From CAYSLZ01 sp964468355 (GTDB lineage Bacteria; Patescibacteriota; Microgenomatia; UBA12405; JAHJSD01): 26,038 bases of DNA. Position numbers and translations under genes: made by a program. The stretch is from the NCBI GenBank assembly GCA_964468355.1, contig CAYXSV010000035.1:1-26038 (forward strand). The letters run 5' to 3'. This document shows, piece after piece, positions 1 through 7,509 of this stretch. The notes below the pieces were generated by a model. It saw only the letters and a program-made list of their open reading frames with translations, did not search any database and had not been told where the DNA came from. Position 1 is the first letter of the stretch. The number at the start of each line of letters is the position of its first letter.

Positions 1-318
1 GCTATCGGCACTTCCACTCCGGAACTTTCCTTCGGAATCCGCTCTATTACAATGGGTCATGAAGAGATGCTTCTTGGTGACGCAATCGGCTCAGTAGTAA
101 TAAATTCAGCCCTAGTTATCGGGACAATGGCTATAATCAGACCGTTTTCAATTCCCGATCTTTCACCCTATTTTGTCAGCATGCTCTTTACAATAGTCAT
201 TGCTTCCGTGTTTGCTGGTTTTGCTAGAAGCGACCACGAAATTTCTGAAACAGAAAGCATATTTCTTATCTTTATTTATGTTCTTTTCTTAATGAGTGAA
301 GTAATCATCGCTTACTAA
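1..318 (+). CDS. Na+/Ca2+ exchanger family membrane protein, 3' end only
   Basis: The reading frame is open from the first base, so this is the C-terminal 105 residues of a gene that begins outside the window. The stretch GTSTPEL followed by GDAIGSVVINSALVIGT matches the second alpha repeat of the CaCA cation/Ca2+ exchanger family (usual form G(T/S)S-PEL...G(N/D)-(I/L)GS-(I/V)-N). The conserved acidic residue and the GS-N pattern that line the ion path are present. Three further hydrophobic segments follow, with a short acidic cytosolic-type loop (RSDHEISETE) between the last two. The gene ends in TAA at 316-318, and its stop overlaps the stop of the convergent SurA-like gene by 4 nt. The family assignment is from the repeat motif; the exchanged ion cannot be told. 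Confidence 0.8.
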   Translation, partial: AIGTSTPELSFGIRSITMGHEEMLLGDAIGSVVINSALVIGTMAIIRPFSIPDLSPYFVSMLFTIVIASVFAGFARSDHEISETESIFLIFIYVLFLMSEVIIAY

Positions 319-974
319 AGTATTTTTATTTCAGCCGATTCTCTTAACTGCTCAATCAACGAAACTATTGCCTGTTGTTCTTTCTGCTGAACTAATGAAG
401 CGGCTATCTGAGGTTCCATTTCTTCATACGAACCAACTTCTTCATCACCGGCTTGGTCTTTATAAGAATCATAAAATTCTTTTTTTTCCTCTTCAGAAAC
501 CTCTAATGACTCCAAGTCAATTTCCTCTTCTAAATATTTCTGAATTCCCAATTCTTCTTTAATTCGCGCCAACTGTTCCTGGTAAGTAATTCCTTGTTCT
601 TCCAACTGTTGTTTATATTCTTCCAAACTAATATTCTGGGCGGAAAGTTCCTTTTCCAAAGCCGATTCCGCTTCCTTATCAGTAAAGGAATACTCTTTTT
701 TAGCCACCTCTTGGGTAAGCAATTTCCGGTTAATTATTTGCTCAATTACATTTTCTTCGCTTATTTCCTGACCCTGGTCTTCGATCATCTTTTTGGTAAC
801 TGCCACTTCCGATGAACTTATTTTTTCACCATTGACTTCGGCAACGGTTTCTCCGCCGGAAAGAGGATTTAGAGATTCATCAACCGGCTCTTCTCCGGGC
901 AAAAAAAACCACCCGGCAGCCAATAAACCTACAACTATTACGATACCCAATGCAATTTTTGTCTTTTTAGCCAT
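315..974 (-). CDS. membrane-anchored SurA N-terminal domain protein
   Basis: The protein of 219 residues has one N-terminal hydrophobic anchor (about residues 5-25) and then an extracytoplasmic part. The segment VAEVNGEKISSSEVAVTKK is the classic opening of a SurA_N chaperone domain, and it is followed by long charged helices rich in Glu, Lys and Gln. No parvulin peptidyl-prolyl isomerase domain is visible, so it is probably a chaperone for exported proteins rather than an isomerase. The ATG at 974 is preferred over an in-frame start at 1007 because a -35/-10 pair (1010-1015 and 987-992) lies between the two. It is the last gene of the lipoyl/DsbD cluster in transcription order, 44 nt after the LipM-like gene, and has its own promoter candidate. 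It may assist folding of exported thioredoxin-type domains, which is inference. Confidence 0.75.
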   Translation of the reverse strand: MAKKTKIALGIVIVVGLLAAGWFFLPGEEPVDESLNPLSGGETVAEVNGEKISSSEVAVTKKMIEDQGQEISEENVIEQIINRKLLTQEVAKKEYSFTDKEAESALEKELSAQNISLEEYKQQLEEQGITYQEQLARIKEELGIQKYLEEEIDLESLEVSEEEKKEFYDSYKDQAGDEEVGSYEEMEPQIAASLVQQKEQQAIVSLIEQLRESAEIKIL

Positions 975-986
975 CTTAACGTTGTC

Positions 987-1015
987 ATTGTAACAAGAAA
1001 CTTTCAATTAGACAA
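987..1015 (-). promoter_or_regulatory. promoter candidate for the SurA-like gene
   Basis: On the minus strand a -35 TTGTCT (1015-1010) and a -10 TACAAT (992-987) are separated by exactly 17 nt. The -10 ends 12 nt before the ATG at 974, giving a predicted 5' leader of only about five bases and no SD. Confidence 0.5.
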
Positions 1016-1018
1016 ATT

Positions 1019-1804
1019 TCAGGATAGAGATTGCAATTTTTGGTGATAAATTTTTTTTATTAATTTTTCTTCATAATCGGTTAATTTTTTTTCCTCGAAA
1101 AATATTTTCTTTTTATTAAATAATTCTTTAAAACCCTTAATCATTGCCTTTTCAATTTTTGAAATATTAATTTTACCTAATTCATTTTCAAGGCAGGTAA
1201 CTTTCTTTTGCGATTCTTTTAACAACTTAGCTTTTTGTCTGCCATCTAAATTCAAACAATCAATTAATTCCTTTAAATTATCTTCAATAATTATTGTTCC
1301 GTGTTGGAGAACAACTCCTTTTAACCGCGCCTGAGCGTTGCCGGATATTTTTTTATCATTAACCATAACGTCGTAAGGATTAGCATTTAAGTAACAAGCA
1401 TCTTGCCTTTTTATTGTTTTTGCAGTTTTTTTAACAGCAGTTAAACCAATATTTTTTAATCCAAAAACAAGTCCGTCCGACAAATAATTATAAGCGTCAA
1501 TAACCTTAGCGGGCAATGAAGATTCTGGTGAAACCAAAGAATAAACCAAATCGTTTTTATGCAAAACGGCTGTCCCGCCGGTTATTCTCCTAACAAAATC
1601 AAATTTCTTTTTGCTTATTTTATTAATATTAAAATTATCTATTTTTTGGTTGCAGCCGATACTAATTGCCGGTGGATTAAATGTATAAAATCTTAAAGTC
1701 GGCGGTGATTTATTTTCGGAGCAGGAAAGAGCAACTGCTTCGTCAATTACCATCTGCATCAGGCCATTTTCCTCTAACCTCGGCAGTAACCTGTACCTAT
1801 CCAT
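1019..1804 (-). CDS. lipM: LipM-like octanoyl/lipoyl protein transferase (BPL/LPL fold)
   Basis: The 261-residue protein belongs to the biotin/lipoate ligase fold. RRITGGTAV at about residues 72-80 is the acyl-binding glycine loop, and KKISGNAQAR at about 151-160 carries the catalytic-type lysine. A cysteine in DACYL (about residue 137), just before the NPYDV strand, is where LipM-type octanoyltransferases hold their acyl-thioester cysteine. E. coli-type LplA lacks this Cys. I therefore favour transfer of octanoyl from acyl carrier protein to the lipoyl carrier protein encoded in the same operon, after which LipA inserts sulfur. An ATP-dependent lipoate ligase is the alternative. The ATG at 1804 sits one base after the upstream stop and has a GAGGG SD five bases before it; a TTG at 1816 is the other start. 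Confidence 0.78.
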   Translation of the reverse strand: MDRYRLLPRLEENGLMQMVIDEAVALSCSENKSPPTLRFYTFNPPAISIGCNQKIDNFNINKISKKKFDFVRRITGGTAVLHKNDLVYSLVSPESSLPAKVIDAYNYLSDGLVFGLKNIGLTAVKKTAKTIKRQDACYLNANPYDVMVNDKKISGNAQARLKGVVLQHGTIIIEDNLKELIDCLNLDGRQKAKLLKESQKKVTCLENELGKINISKIEKAMIKGFKELFNKKKIFFEEKKLTDYEEKLIKKIYHQKLQSLS

Positions 1805-1805
1805 A

Positions 1806-2291
1806 TTAACCCTCAACTAATTCTATAGTCGTTGTCCAGCTGTCAATTATAACCTCTTCTATCAATACCTCGGCGTTAATATCATAAGGTCCAGGATAAA
1901 CTCCGCCGCAGCCACTGGTGCAAGACGGCGCTTGGGCTTCAACAGATATTGTTGTTTCTCCTTTCGGCAAATCAACTATTTTCTCCTCTTTAATATAAGC
2001 AACTTGATGGGGTTTAATGCCGGTAATTTTGATTTCTGCATTTTCAACTTCAGTTTCAGCAATTAAATTTATCTCCAGCTCGATTTTTTCATGAGAACTG
2101 TAAACCGGCTTATCTGCCTTAAATTCGGTAATTTCAACCTTTCCTTGCTTAACCTCAGTTTTTTGGCTAGCGTCGACTGCTTTTTTCGGCGATGCAGAAT
2201 AAGTGTAAAGTAAATAGCCGGAATAAACAGCCAAAAAGAACAACCCGACGGTAACTAAAACTAAAATTCTAATAATGTTTTTATTATTCAT
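1806..2291 (-). CDS. membrane-anchored beta-rich protein in the lipoyl operon, unknown function
   Basis: The protein of 161 residues is not recognised. It starts with a basic stretch and a single hydrophobic anchor (about residues 7-29), followed by a Ser/Lys linker. An outer domain of about 110 residues has alternating hydrophobic patterning suggestive of an Ig-like beta sandwich (ITEFKADKPVYSSHEKIELEI and later strands). A compact Cys motif, CTSGCGG, lies in an exposed-looking loop at about residues 123-129, followed by YPGPYDI. These two cysteines are the only ones and could form a disulfide or be a substrate of the DsbD-like protein encoded upstream in the same operon. The ATG at 2291 overlaps the end of lipA by 8 nt, and the stop is one base before the LipM-like start, so translational coupling is likely. 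Confidence 0.65.
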   Translation of the reverse strand: MNNKNIIRILVLVTVGLFFLAVYSGYLLYTYSASPKKAVDASQKTEVKQGKVEITEFKADKPVYSSHEKIELEINLIAETEVENAEIKITGIKPHQVAYIKEEKIVDLPKGETTISVEAQAPSCTSGCGGVYPGPYDINAEVLIEEVIIDSWTTTIELVEG

Positions 2292-3141
2292 TATAAAAAA
2301 TCTCTTTTGCCCGATAAGAACTTCTGACCAACGGCCCGGATTCGACTGCTGAAAAACCAACCTCATAACCGGCCTTTTTTAATTTCGCAAATTCTTCTTC
2401 TTGATAATATTTTACAACATCGGCGTGATTCTCGCTCGGTTTTAAATATTGACCGATAGTTAAAATATCACAACCCGCTTTTTTTAAATCCTGCATTGTT
2501 TGAATTATTTGTTTTTTAGTTTCACCAAGCCCGACAATTAGGCCGGATTTAGTTTTTATCTTTTTGTTTAAGTTTTTAGCTCGTCTAAGCAAATTAATCG
2601 ACCGATGATAATCACCTTCCGGCCGCATTTCCGGAAACAATTGCTTAACCACTTCAATATTATGATTAATTACTGCCGGATTCAAGTCAACTATTTTTTC
2701 CAGTGCCGACCAATTTCCTTTTAAGTCGGATATCAAAAGCTCAAGTTTACACTCCGGTGACAATTTTCTAATTTCATTTACCGTATTTACCCACTGACCG
2801 GCTCCGCCGTCGTCAAGATCGTCCCTGGTTACCTGAGTAATAACGACGTAGTCAAGACCAAGAGTTTTCACCACTTCGGCAATTCGGTGCGGCTCATTTT
2901 TATCAACTGCCAACGGCTGGCCGCTTTTTACTCCGCAATACCGGCAGTTACGGGTGCAGACGTCACCAAAAATCATCAAAGTGGCAGTTTTATCAGCAAA
3001 ACAGTGGTAACGGTTCGGGCAATCAGCTGATAAACAAACCGTATTTAAATTGTGCTTATTTATTAAATCCAATGTCTCCAAATAAGCACGCCTGTCAAAC
3101 TTGTCAATTTTTATATCTTGATTATTCAATTTTTTTACCAA
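2284..3141 (-). CDS. lipA: lipoyl synthase LipA
   Basis: Radical SAM enzyme of 285 residues that inserts two sulfurs at C6 and C8 of a protein-bound octanoyl chain. Both cluster motifs are intact. The auxiliary cluster CX4CX5C is at Cys36, Cys41 and Cys47 (CLSADCPNRYHC). The radical SAM CX3CX2C is at Cys62, Cys66 and Cys69 (CTRNCRYC). The C-terminal RSSYRA motif supplies the serine that ligates the auxiliary cluster. Other family motifs are TRDDLDDGGA and NHNIEVV. The length is typical. The start is TTG at 3141, preceded by GGTGAGGG, and it overlaps the DUF169 gene by 20 nt. It lies between the carrier protein and the octanoyltransferase, which completes a lipoyl assembly set. Confidence 0.96.
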   Translation of the reverse strand: MVKKLNNQDIKIDKFDRRAYLETLDLINKHNLNTVCLSADCPNRYHCFADKTATLMIFGDVCTRNCRYCGVKSGQPLAVDKNEPHRIAEVVKTLGLDYVVITQVTRDDLDDGGAGQWVNTVNEIRKLSPECKLELLISDLKGNWSALEKIVDLNPAVINHNIEVVKQLFPEMRPEGDYHRSINLLRRAKNLNKKIKTKSGLIVGLGETKKQIIQTMQDLKKAGCDILTIGQYLKPSENHADVVKYYQEEEFAKLKKAGYEVGFSAVESGPLVRSSYRAKEIFYNE

Positions 3142-3895
3142 TATCCCTCACCAGTAAGTCAGTTAAAGGATGGTTCGGGTTTAAATCCGACACCGGCATT
3201 TGAGTAATTGCCGGAGGATATTTCAACCCCATCTTTTCCAACCTGCTGATTATTGCCTCCAAGTCTTCAACGGTTAAACCAAGCCAAATCTCATCGTCTT
3301 GAGAATCAGCAATACTTCGAGCGCCGCCGCAGGGTATAGTCAGCCAGGGTGATTTTCCTTGAGCGGCCGCGGCAATTACCTCGCAAGCAGCATGGCCGTT
3401 AAAACTTGATTCCGGTTTTTCACCAGTGGCATCAAAATAGCCCATTAAGGCAAGATAGCTTTGGCAGGAATTAAGCAGTAAAATAACTGAATCCGGCTCC
3501 ATTTCCAAATTCTTAAATTCTCTTAATGGACCAAATACTGCCGCTTGATATTTGTTCTGCGGCATTGCCTCTATTTTTTCTGACAATTCATCAAATCTTT
3601 TCTCTGTATAACCAAATCCTTTAATCCAGCGATCCTTTAAATTTTCCGGGGGCATTTCAAATCCCATTACATGCGAACCTACTACACAAGCGTCGATATT
3701 TTCCAAATAAACTCCTCTAGTTTTTTCATAAACAGCAACCATTTTCAGCAATTGGCACAAAGCACGGTTTGCTTCCAAGGGCATAATTCCTTTTTCGTTT
3801 AAAGTTTCCTTTGATTTCAAAAACTTTATGCCGACCGGCACTCCTTTCGGCTTGAGTAGTTTTTCGGTTTTTTGTTCGATTGTTTTTAAATTCAA
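3122..3895 (-). CDS. DUF169 family protein
   Basis: The protein of 257 residues matches the uncharacterised DUF169 family (COG2043), which is widespread in archaea and anaerobic bacteria. Hallmarks are the opening GVPVGIKF, the ANRALCQLLK segment, NGHAACEV and the PCGGAR motif near the C-terminus. Cysteines at about residues 47, 70, 144, 171 and 189 stand out; those in ALCQ, AACE and PCGG look family-conserved. I see no cofactor motif. The track of coding sequence also allows GTG at 3904, but a perfect AGGAGGTGA lies directly on that codon. The TTG at 3895 has normal SD spacing and begins one base after the gcvH stop, so I chose it. Its place between the lipoyl carrier and lipA suggests a role in lipoyl redox chemistry, which is inference. 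Confidence 0.85.
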   Translation of the reverse strand: MNLKTIEQKTEKLLKPKGVPVGIKFLKSKETLNEKGIMPLEANRALCQLLKMVAVYEKTRGVYLENIDACVVGSHVMGFEMPPENLKDRWIKGFGYTEKRFDELSEKIEAMPQNKYQAAVFGPLREFKNLEMEPDSVILLLNSCQSYLALMGYFDATGEKPESSFNGHAACEVIAAAAQGKSPWLTIPCGGARSIADSQDDEIWLGLTVEDLEAIISRLEKMGLKYPPAITQMPVSDLNPNHPLTDLLVRDIGKKIE

Positions 3896-3896
3896 T

Positions 3897-4283
3897 TTAC
3901 TCACCTCCTTCTTTTAATTCATCGGCTGTCAATAATTCTTTTTTTTCTTCCGGGTTTTCCAACTTTATTTTTGCAATCCAACCCTTGCCGTATGGATCTT
4001 GATTAATAAGCGACGGCTGGTCAAAAACCTTTTCGTTAACCTCAACAACCTCACCGGAAAGCGGGGTGGAAAGCTGACCGCTCCATTTAAGCGCTTCTAA
4101 AGTAGCATAAGTATCTCCTCGGCTTAATTTTTCTCCCTTTTTAGGCAGTTTGGCAAAAACAAACTCTTTAACTTTATCCGCCGCCGGTTTAATCACTCCC
4201 AAGGTGGCAGTTTCGTCTTCTATTTTTATCCAAGAATAGTCCCGGTTATAAAGCAGATTATCAGGAAAATTATTTTCAGACAT
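3897..4283 (-). CDS. gcvH: GcvH-type lipoyl carrier protein
   Basis: A 128-residue single-domain lipoyl protein of the glycine cleavage H family. The sequence around the modified lysine is TLEALKWSGQLSTPLSGEVV, against the usual ES-K-...-SP-SGEV, and puts the lipoylated residue at Lys66. The following GEVVEVNEKV...LINQDPYGKGWIAKI is typical for GcvH. No P, T or L protein genes are nearby; the neighbours are a DsbD-like transporter, DUF169 and lipoyl-assembly enzymes. The carrier may therefore shuttle thiol reducing power rather than act in glycine cleavage, which is inference. The ATG at 4283 follows the upstream stop by one base and has the SD AGGGGGTGA. A GTG at 4292 is possible but overlaps the SD. 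Confidence 0.9.
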   Translation of the reverse strand: MSENNFPDNLLYNRDYSWIKIEDETATLGVIKPAADKVKEFVFAKLPKKGEKLSRGDTYATLEALKWSGQLSTPLSGEVVEVNEKVFDQPSLINQDPYGKGWIAKIKLENPEEKKELLTADELKEGGE

Positions 4284-4284
4284 A

Positions 4285-5943
4285 TTATTCACCCCCTTGA
4301 TTAATTTTTAATTCATCTTCTTCAACTGCACCAATTTCTACTCCGTATTTTGGTAAAATTCTAGTGTGAATAAAATAAATTAGGACTGCCACACCAATTG
4401 CCCCGCCAAAAACATAAAACATGCCGACAACCTGATTCATCAACTCCGGTTTTACCACCCAAACCACGGCTAATGCCAACATAACCATTCCTCCAACTAG
4501 TTTTAGTTTACGCCCCTGATTTTCCTCAAATCTGCTCGCCTTAAGAGTAAGAACAACACCTCCGAAAACAATAAACTCATCAATAAAATATATCAACATA
4601 TATAGACCAAATAGAAAAGCAAAAAAGCTTTTTGAAACGCCCTGTTCGGCAAGAATACTTGTCCAAATAACCGGAAAGCCGGCAGTACAGATTAGTTCAA
4701 CAACCGTTACTCCAAAAGCCATAATTATTGTCCCCAATATCATTCCAAAAATTGATTCTTTTTTCATTACTCCCCTGATATTTTTAAATATTTTCGGCTT
4801 AAACCGGTCGGGAATAGTAAAAGAGATACCTTTTTTATACCAAAAATAATCCTTAACATTCACTACTCCAAAAATAAAAGCAACTAAAGCTACCGCCAGT
4901 TTAATCCAGGTCATATACCCGACAACAGTAAAAGTGTTAAAAAGGCCGAGTATAAACAAAGCATAAACTAAAGTAGCGATAGTAATAAAAGTAAGCCCGA
5001 CTATAAGTGTCTTTTTTCTGGAACCGGAATGAACAACAATTCCGAGAAGAAAAGTTATTACCCACAATGAGCACGGGTTAAAGCCATCAACAAAGGCGAC
5101 TAACGAAGTCATTGCTAAAAGCGGCATATTAGAAACGTTAACTTCACCGAATAAAGGCACATTAATCTTATACTCCTTCTCTGGAATAACGTCTCCGCTT
5201 TTCGGCATAGAAGGAGTATAGCTCTGAATTTTATCCACCGGACAAATACAATCGTTTTTCTGGCAAAGAATTATTTCTCTTTCCAGATAATCATAAATTG
5301 CCGACTCGCCGATAAAATAACGGTCGCCGATAAAAACAATCGGCTGGGCGCCGCCGCCCACACCGTAGTTTTCTTTAAAATCCTGATATAAATCAGCTTC
5401 TTTTTCTACATCGTGGCGGTTAATATCAATGTTATATTCTGTTTCTAAATCAGCTAAAAATTCCCCAACATTTCGGCACTGATTACAATCTTCTTGATAA
5501 AAAAAGTGGAGACAAACAGTACCTGCTTGTTTCTCATCAGCAGCGCCTATTTTTTCATCCGGATCAACACACCCGGATTCTATACAGTCGGCAATTTTTT
5601 CTTCAATATCATCTGACATACTGTCTGAATAACCGACAATCGGCTCATAATCTCCAATAAAAGTAGTCGGTACTCCACGGGCTTCAATCCCGTAAGCGGC
5701 CGCCATTTCTTGAAATAATTCCTCATTCTCTTTATTTTTCCAGGTTTCAAAACTCTTAACCTCCAACTGAGGATATTTACTTTCCATTTCTTCCAAAAAT
5801 AGCTTTTCATCCTCACAATGAGGACACCCCTCGCCCCAGAAAAAATAAACTGTCATCGACTCCGCCGCCCTAACCTTAAATAAATTCGTTCCTAATAATA
5901 AAAAGGTTAAACTTACAACAATAAAAATAATTTTTTTATTCAT
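4285..5943 (-). CDS. DsbD/CcdA-like transmembrane thiol reductase with two thioredoxin domains
   Basis: The protein of 552 residues has a signal peptide (hydrophobic to about residue 20, AXA-type site at VRAAES). It has two exported thioredoxin-fold domains and a C-terminal CcdA/DsbD membrane domain. The first thioredoxin site is CPHC (residues 40-43, after FFWGEG) with cis-Pro GVPTTF. The second is CNQC (153-156) with cis-Pro in AQPIVFI. The membrane part has about seven helices and the paired cysteines expected for electron transfer: NPC (Cys291) and ELICTAGFP (Cys419). Such proteins carry electrons from cytosolic dithiols to exported disulfides. DsbD has one thioredoxin at each end, so two N-terminal domains are unusual. 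The ATG at 5943 is chosen for the signal peptide. It leads the operon, one base ahead of gcvH. Confidence 0.88.
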   Translation of the reverse strand: MNKKIIFIVVSLTFLLLGTNLFKVRAAESMTVYFFWGEGCPHCEDEKLFLEEMESKYPQLEVKSFETWKNKENEELFQEMAAAYGIEARGVPTTFIGDYEPIVGYSDSMSDDIEEKIADCIESGCVDPDEKIGAADEKQAGTVCLHFFYQEDCNQCRNVGEFLADLETEYNIDINRHDVEKEADLYQDFKENYGVGGGAQPIVFIGDRYFIGESAIYDYLEREIILCQKNDCICPVDKIQSYTPSMPKSGDVIPEKEYKINVPLFGEVNVSNMPLLAMTSLVAFVDGFNPCSLWVITFLLGIVVHSGSRKKTLIVGLTFITIATLVYALFILGLFNTFTVVGYMTWIKLAVALVAFIFGVVNVKDYFWYKKGISFTIPDRFKPKIFKNIRGVMKKESIFGMILGTIIMAFGVTVVELICTAGFPVIWTSILAEQGVSKSFFAFLFGLYMLIYFIDEFIVFGGVVLTLKASRFEENQGRKLKLVGGMVMLALAVVWVVKPELMNQVVGMFYVFGGAIGVAVLIYFIHTRILPKYGVEIGAVEEDELKINQGGE

Positions 5944-5977
5944 AATTTTTTTTAAATAAAATTGCCAAAACAACAAA

Positions 5978-5983
5978 ATTATA
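5978..5983 (-). promoter_or_regulatory. -10 box candidate for the DsbD-gcvH-lipA operon
   Basis: A perfect TATAAT (minus strand 5983-5978) lies 34 nt before the ATG at 5943 in the short gap after the glycosyltransferase gene. I see no convincing -35 at 16-18 nt, and no SD before the ATG, so the assignment is tentative. Confidence 0.35.
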
Positions 5984-6035
5984 ACTTCAATAGTATAAAA
6001 CAAACGCTTACCAAAACCAAATAATTTTATTTACT

Positions 6036-7493
6036 CTAATCATTCGAATTATTAGAGTGGATGTAAATATCGAAGTTTTGGAATTCGGAAACTTTTTGAT
6101 AACCGGTTTTTAGTTCAACTGATATTTCTTCCAAAAGCGGGGCATCATTATCAATAACGACTAAATCCGCCTTTTTAATATTTTTTATTTCTTCATTTAA
6201 GTGCTTTTCACGATATGTTAAATGAAACCAAACAGCATATTTATTTGAAAACTTTCTATCAGTTAAAGCCAAAAGCCAGGGTTTGTTTGTGTAAATATAA
6301 ACTCTTTCATATTCCAAATAATTTTTGGTTAAATAATCGGCCAACATTTTTGTTTTTTCTACTCCATCAGCGGTCCGCCACCAAAAATCATTTTTTGCTT
6401 TTTCCCGGCTGCGAACAAAGCCGTTGAAAAAGGACGAATAGTATTGATTAACCGGAGCGTAGTAACCAATACCGCCTGTTTTCACTAATCCCCATAAATA
6501 AGGAATAAAAAGTATTATTAAAATAATTAAATTATTATGTACTGATACTTTTTTCTTTACTTTTTCTAAAATCAAACCAATCAGCAAACCGGCGCCGGTT
6601 AAAACCTGAAGATAATAGTGGCCGTAATTTTTGCCCGACAGCAAACTACTGAAAACTTGGAAGCTAAACAAATTGACCGCTAAAAAAAAGAATCCTGAAA
6701 TTCTATTTTTCAAGTAAACAAATAAACTAAAAAATAAAATTGCTAATAAACCGAAAAGGTTAAAAGTATTATTATCATTTACTGAATAACGAATATTAAA
6801 AATAAAATTGGCGTAAATAAAATCAGTTAATGATCGCTGAAGATAAAAATAAATTAAGGTGGACAACAATGGGACGAAAAAGCCAAGACAAAATAAACCG
6901 ATTCTTTTTAAAGTTTTTTTTAGTCCGTCTTGGCGGTAATAAATAAATAAAAAAGAAATAAAAAGCAAGCCGAATTCCAACGCGCCGGGTACTTTAGTCA
7001 TTAAAGACAAGTAAGCCAGAAAACCAATTAAGATAAAACATTTTTTTCTTATCAATAGTAAGAATCCAAGAAGATTAAACAAAATAAAAACAACTTCCGC
7101 ATTAAATACATTTCCCTCTAAAATTGTTGACCCAAGAAAAAAGGATAAAAACAAAAGCGAAACAAATCTCGGTAGATTATCAACTTTGTTTTTAAGAAGG
7201 CAATTAACCAGAAAAATTGTTACTACCCCAAAAATAATACTTAAAGTTTTTAATAAAACCAGGCCGGCAGGCCAACCGGCAGTACCGGCGGCGGCAAAAA
7301 TTAAAAAGATCAGCGGCGGCTTATGGTCCCATGTTTCAGCGTAAAGTTTTTTACCACGACTGACTTCACTGCTTACCGCCGCATAAATTCCCTCGTCACC
7401 ATACCAATAACTTTCATAAAGAGAGGGCAAACGAAGAAGGATAAAAATAAAAACCGGCAAAAAAAGTATTAAAAAAGCTTTCTTTTTGAACAT
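6036..7493 (-). CDS. GT-C family membrane glycosyltransferase (ArnT/PMT-like, GT39/GT83 type)
   Basis: The protein of 485 residues is mostly membrane, with about ten or more hydrophobic helices. After the first helix comes the first outer loop with the catalytic-type acidic pair in YWYGDEGIYA (Asp33, Glu34), then ETWDHKPPL. This order is typical of polyprenyl-phosphate-sugar-dependent GT-C enzymes such as ArnT and PMT relatives. The last 130 residues form a soluble outer domain beginning near YYAPVNQYYSSF. Donor and acceptor cannot be read from sequence. The gene lies 16 nt after nadK, and a TATAAT (7508-7503) ends 9 nt before its ATG, so it may also be transcribed on its own. Confidence 0.8.
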   Translation of the reverse strand: MFKKKAFLILFLPVFIFILLRLPSLYESYWYGDEGIYAAVSSEVSRGKKLYAETWDHKPPLIFLIFAAAGTAGWPAGLVLLKTLSIIFGVVTIFLVNCLLKNKVDNLPRFVSLLFLSFFLGSTILEGNVFNAEVVFILFNLLGFLLLIRKKCFILIGFLAYLSLMTKVPGALEFGLLFISFLFIYYRQDGLKKTLKRIGLFCLGFFVPLLSTLIYFYLQRSLTDFIYANFIFNIRYSVNDNNTFNLFGLLAILFFSLFVYLKNRISGFFFLAVNLFSFQVFSSLLSGKNYGHYYLQVLTGAGLLIGLILEKVKKKVSVHNNLIILIILFIPYLWGLVKTGGIGYYAPVNQYYSSFFNGFVRSREKAKNDFWWRTADGVEKTKMLADYLTKNYLEYERVYIYTNKPWLLALTDRKFSNKYAVWFHLTYREKHLNEEIKNIKKADLVVIDNDAPLLEEISVELKTGYQKVSEFQNFDIYIHSNNSND

Positions 7494-7502
7494 TAGTACC
7501 TT

Positions 7503-7508
7503 ATTATA
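7503..7508 (-). promoter_or_regulatory. -10 box candidate for the glycosyltransferase gene
   Basis: A perfect TATAAT on the minus strand ends 9 nt before the ATG at 7493, in the 16-nt gap after nadK. No good -35 is visible, because that position lies inside nadK coding sequence. The placement fits the near-leaderless pattern seen elsewhere in the window. Confidence 0.4.
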
Positions 7509-7509
7509 C

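Noticed and set aside
3897..4283. Reading GcvH as part of a normal glycine cleavage system
   Set aside because: No P, T or L protein gene is in the window; the neighbours are thiol and lipoyl-assembly genes. It cannot be excluded from this window alone.
5580..5816. Longer ORFs in other frames inside real genes, such as 5580-5816, 12118-12399, 17056-17334 and 20783-21217
   Set aside because: They lie wholly inside genes with clear family matches and lack their own SD or domain signals.
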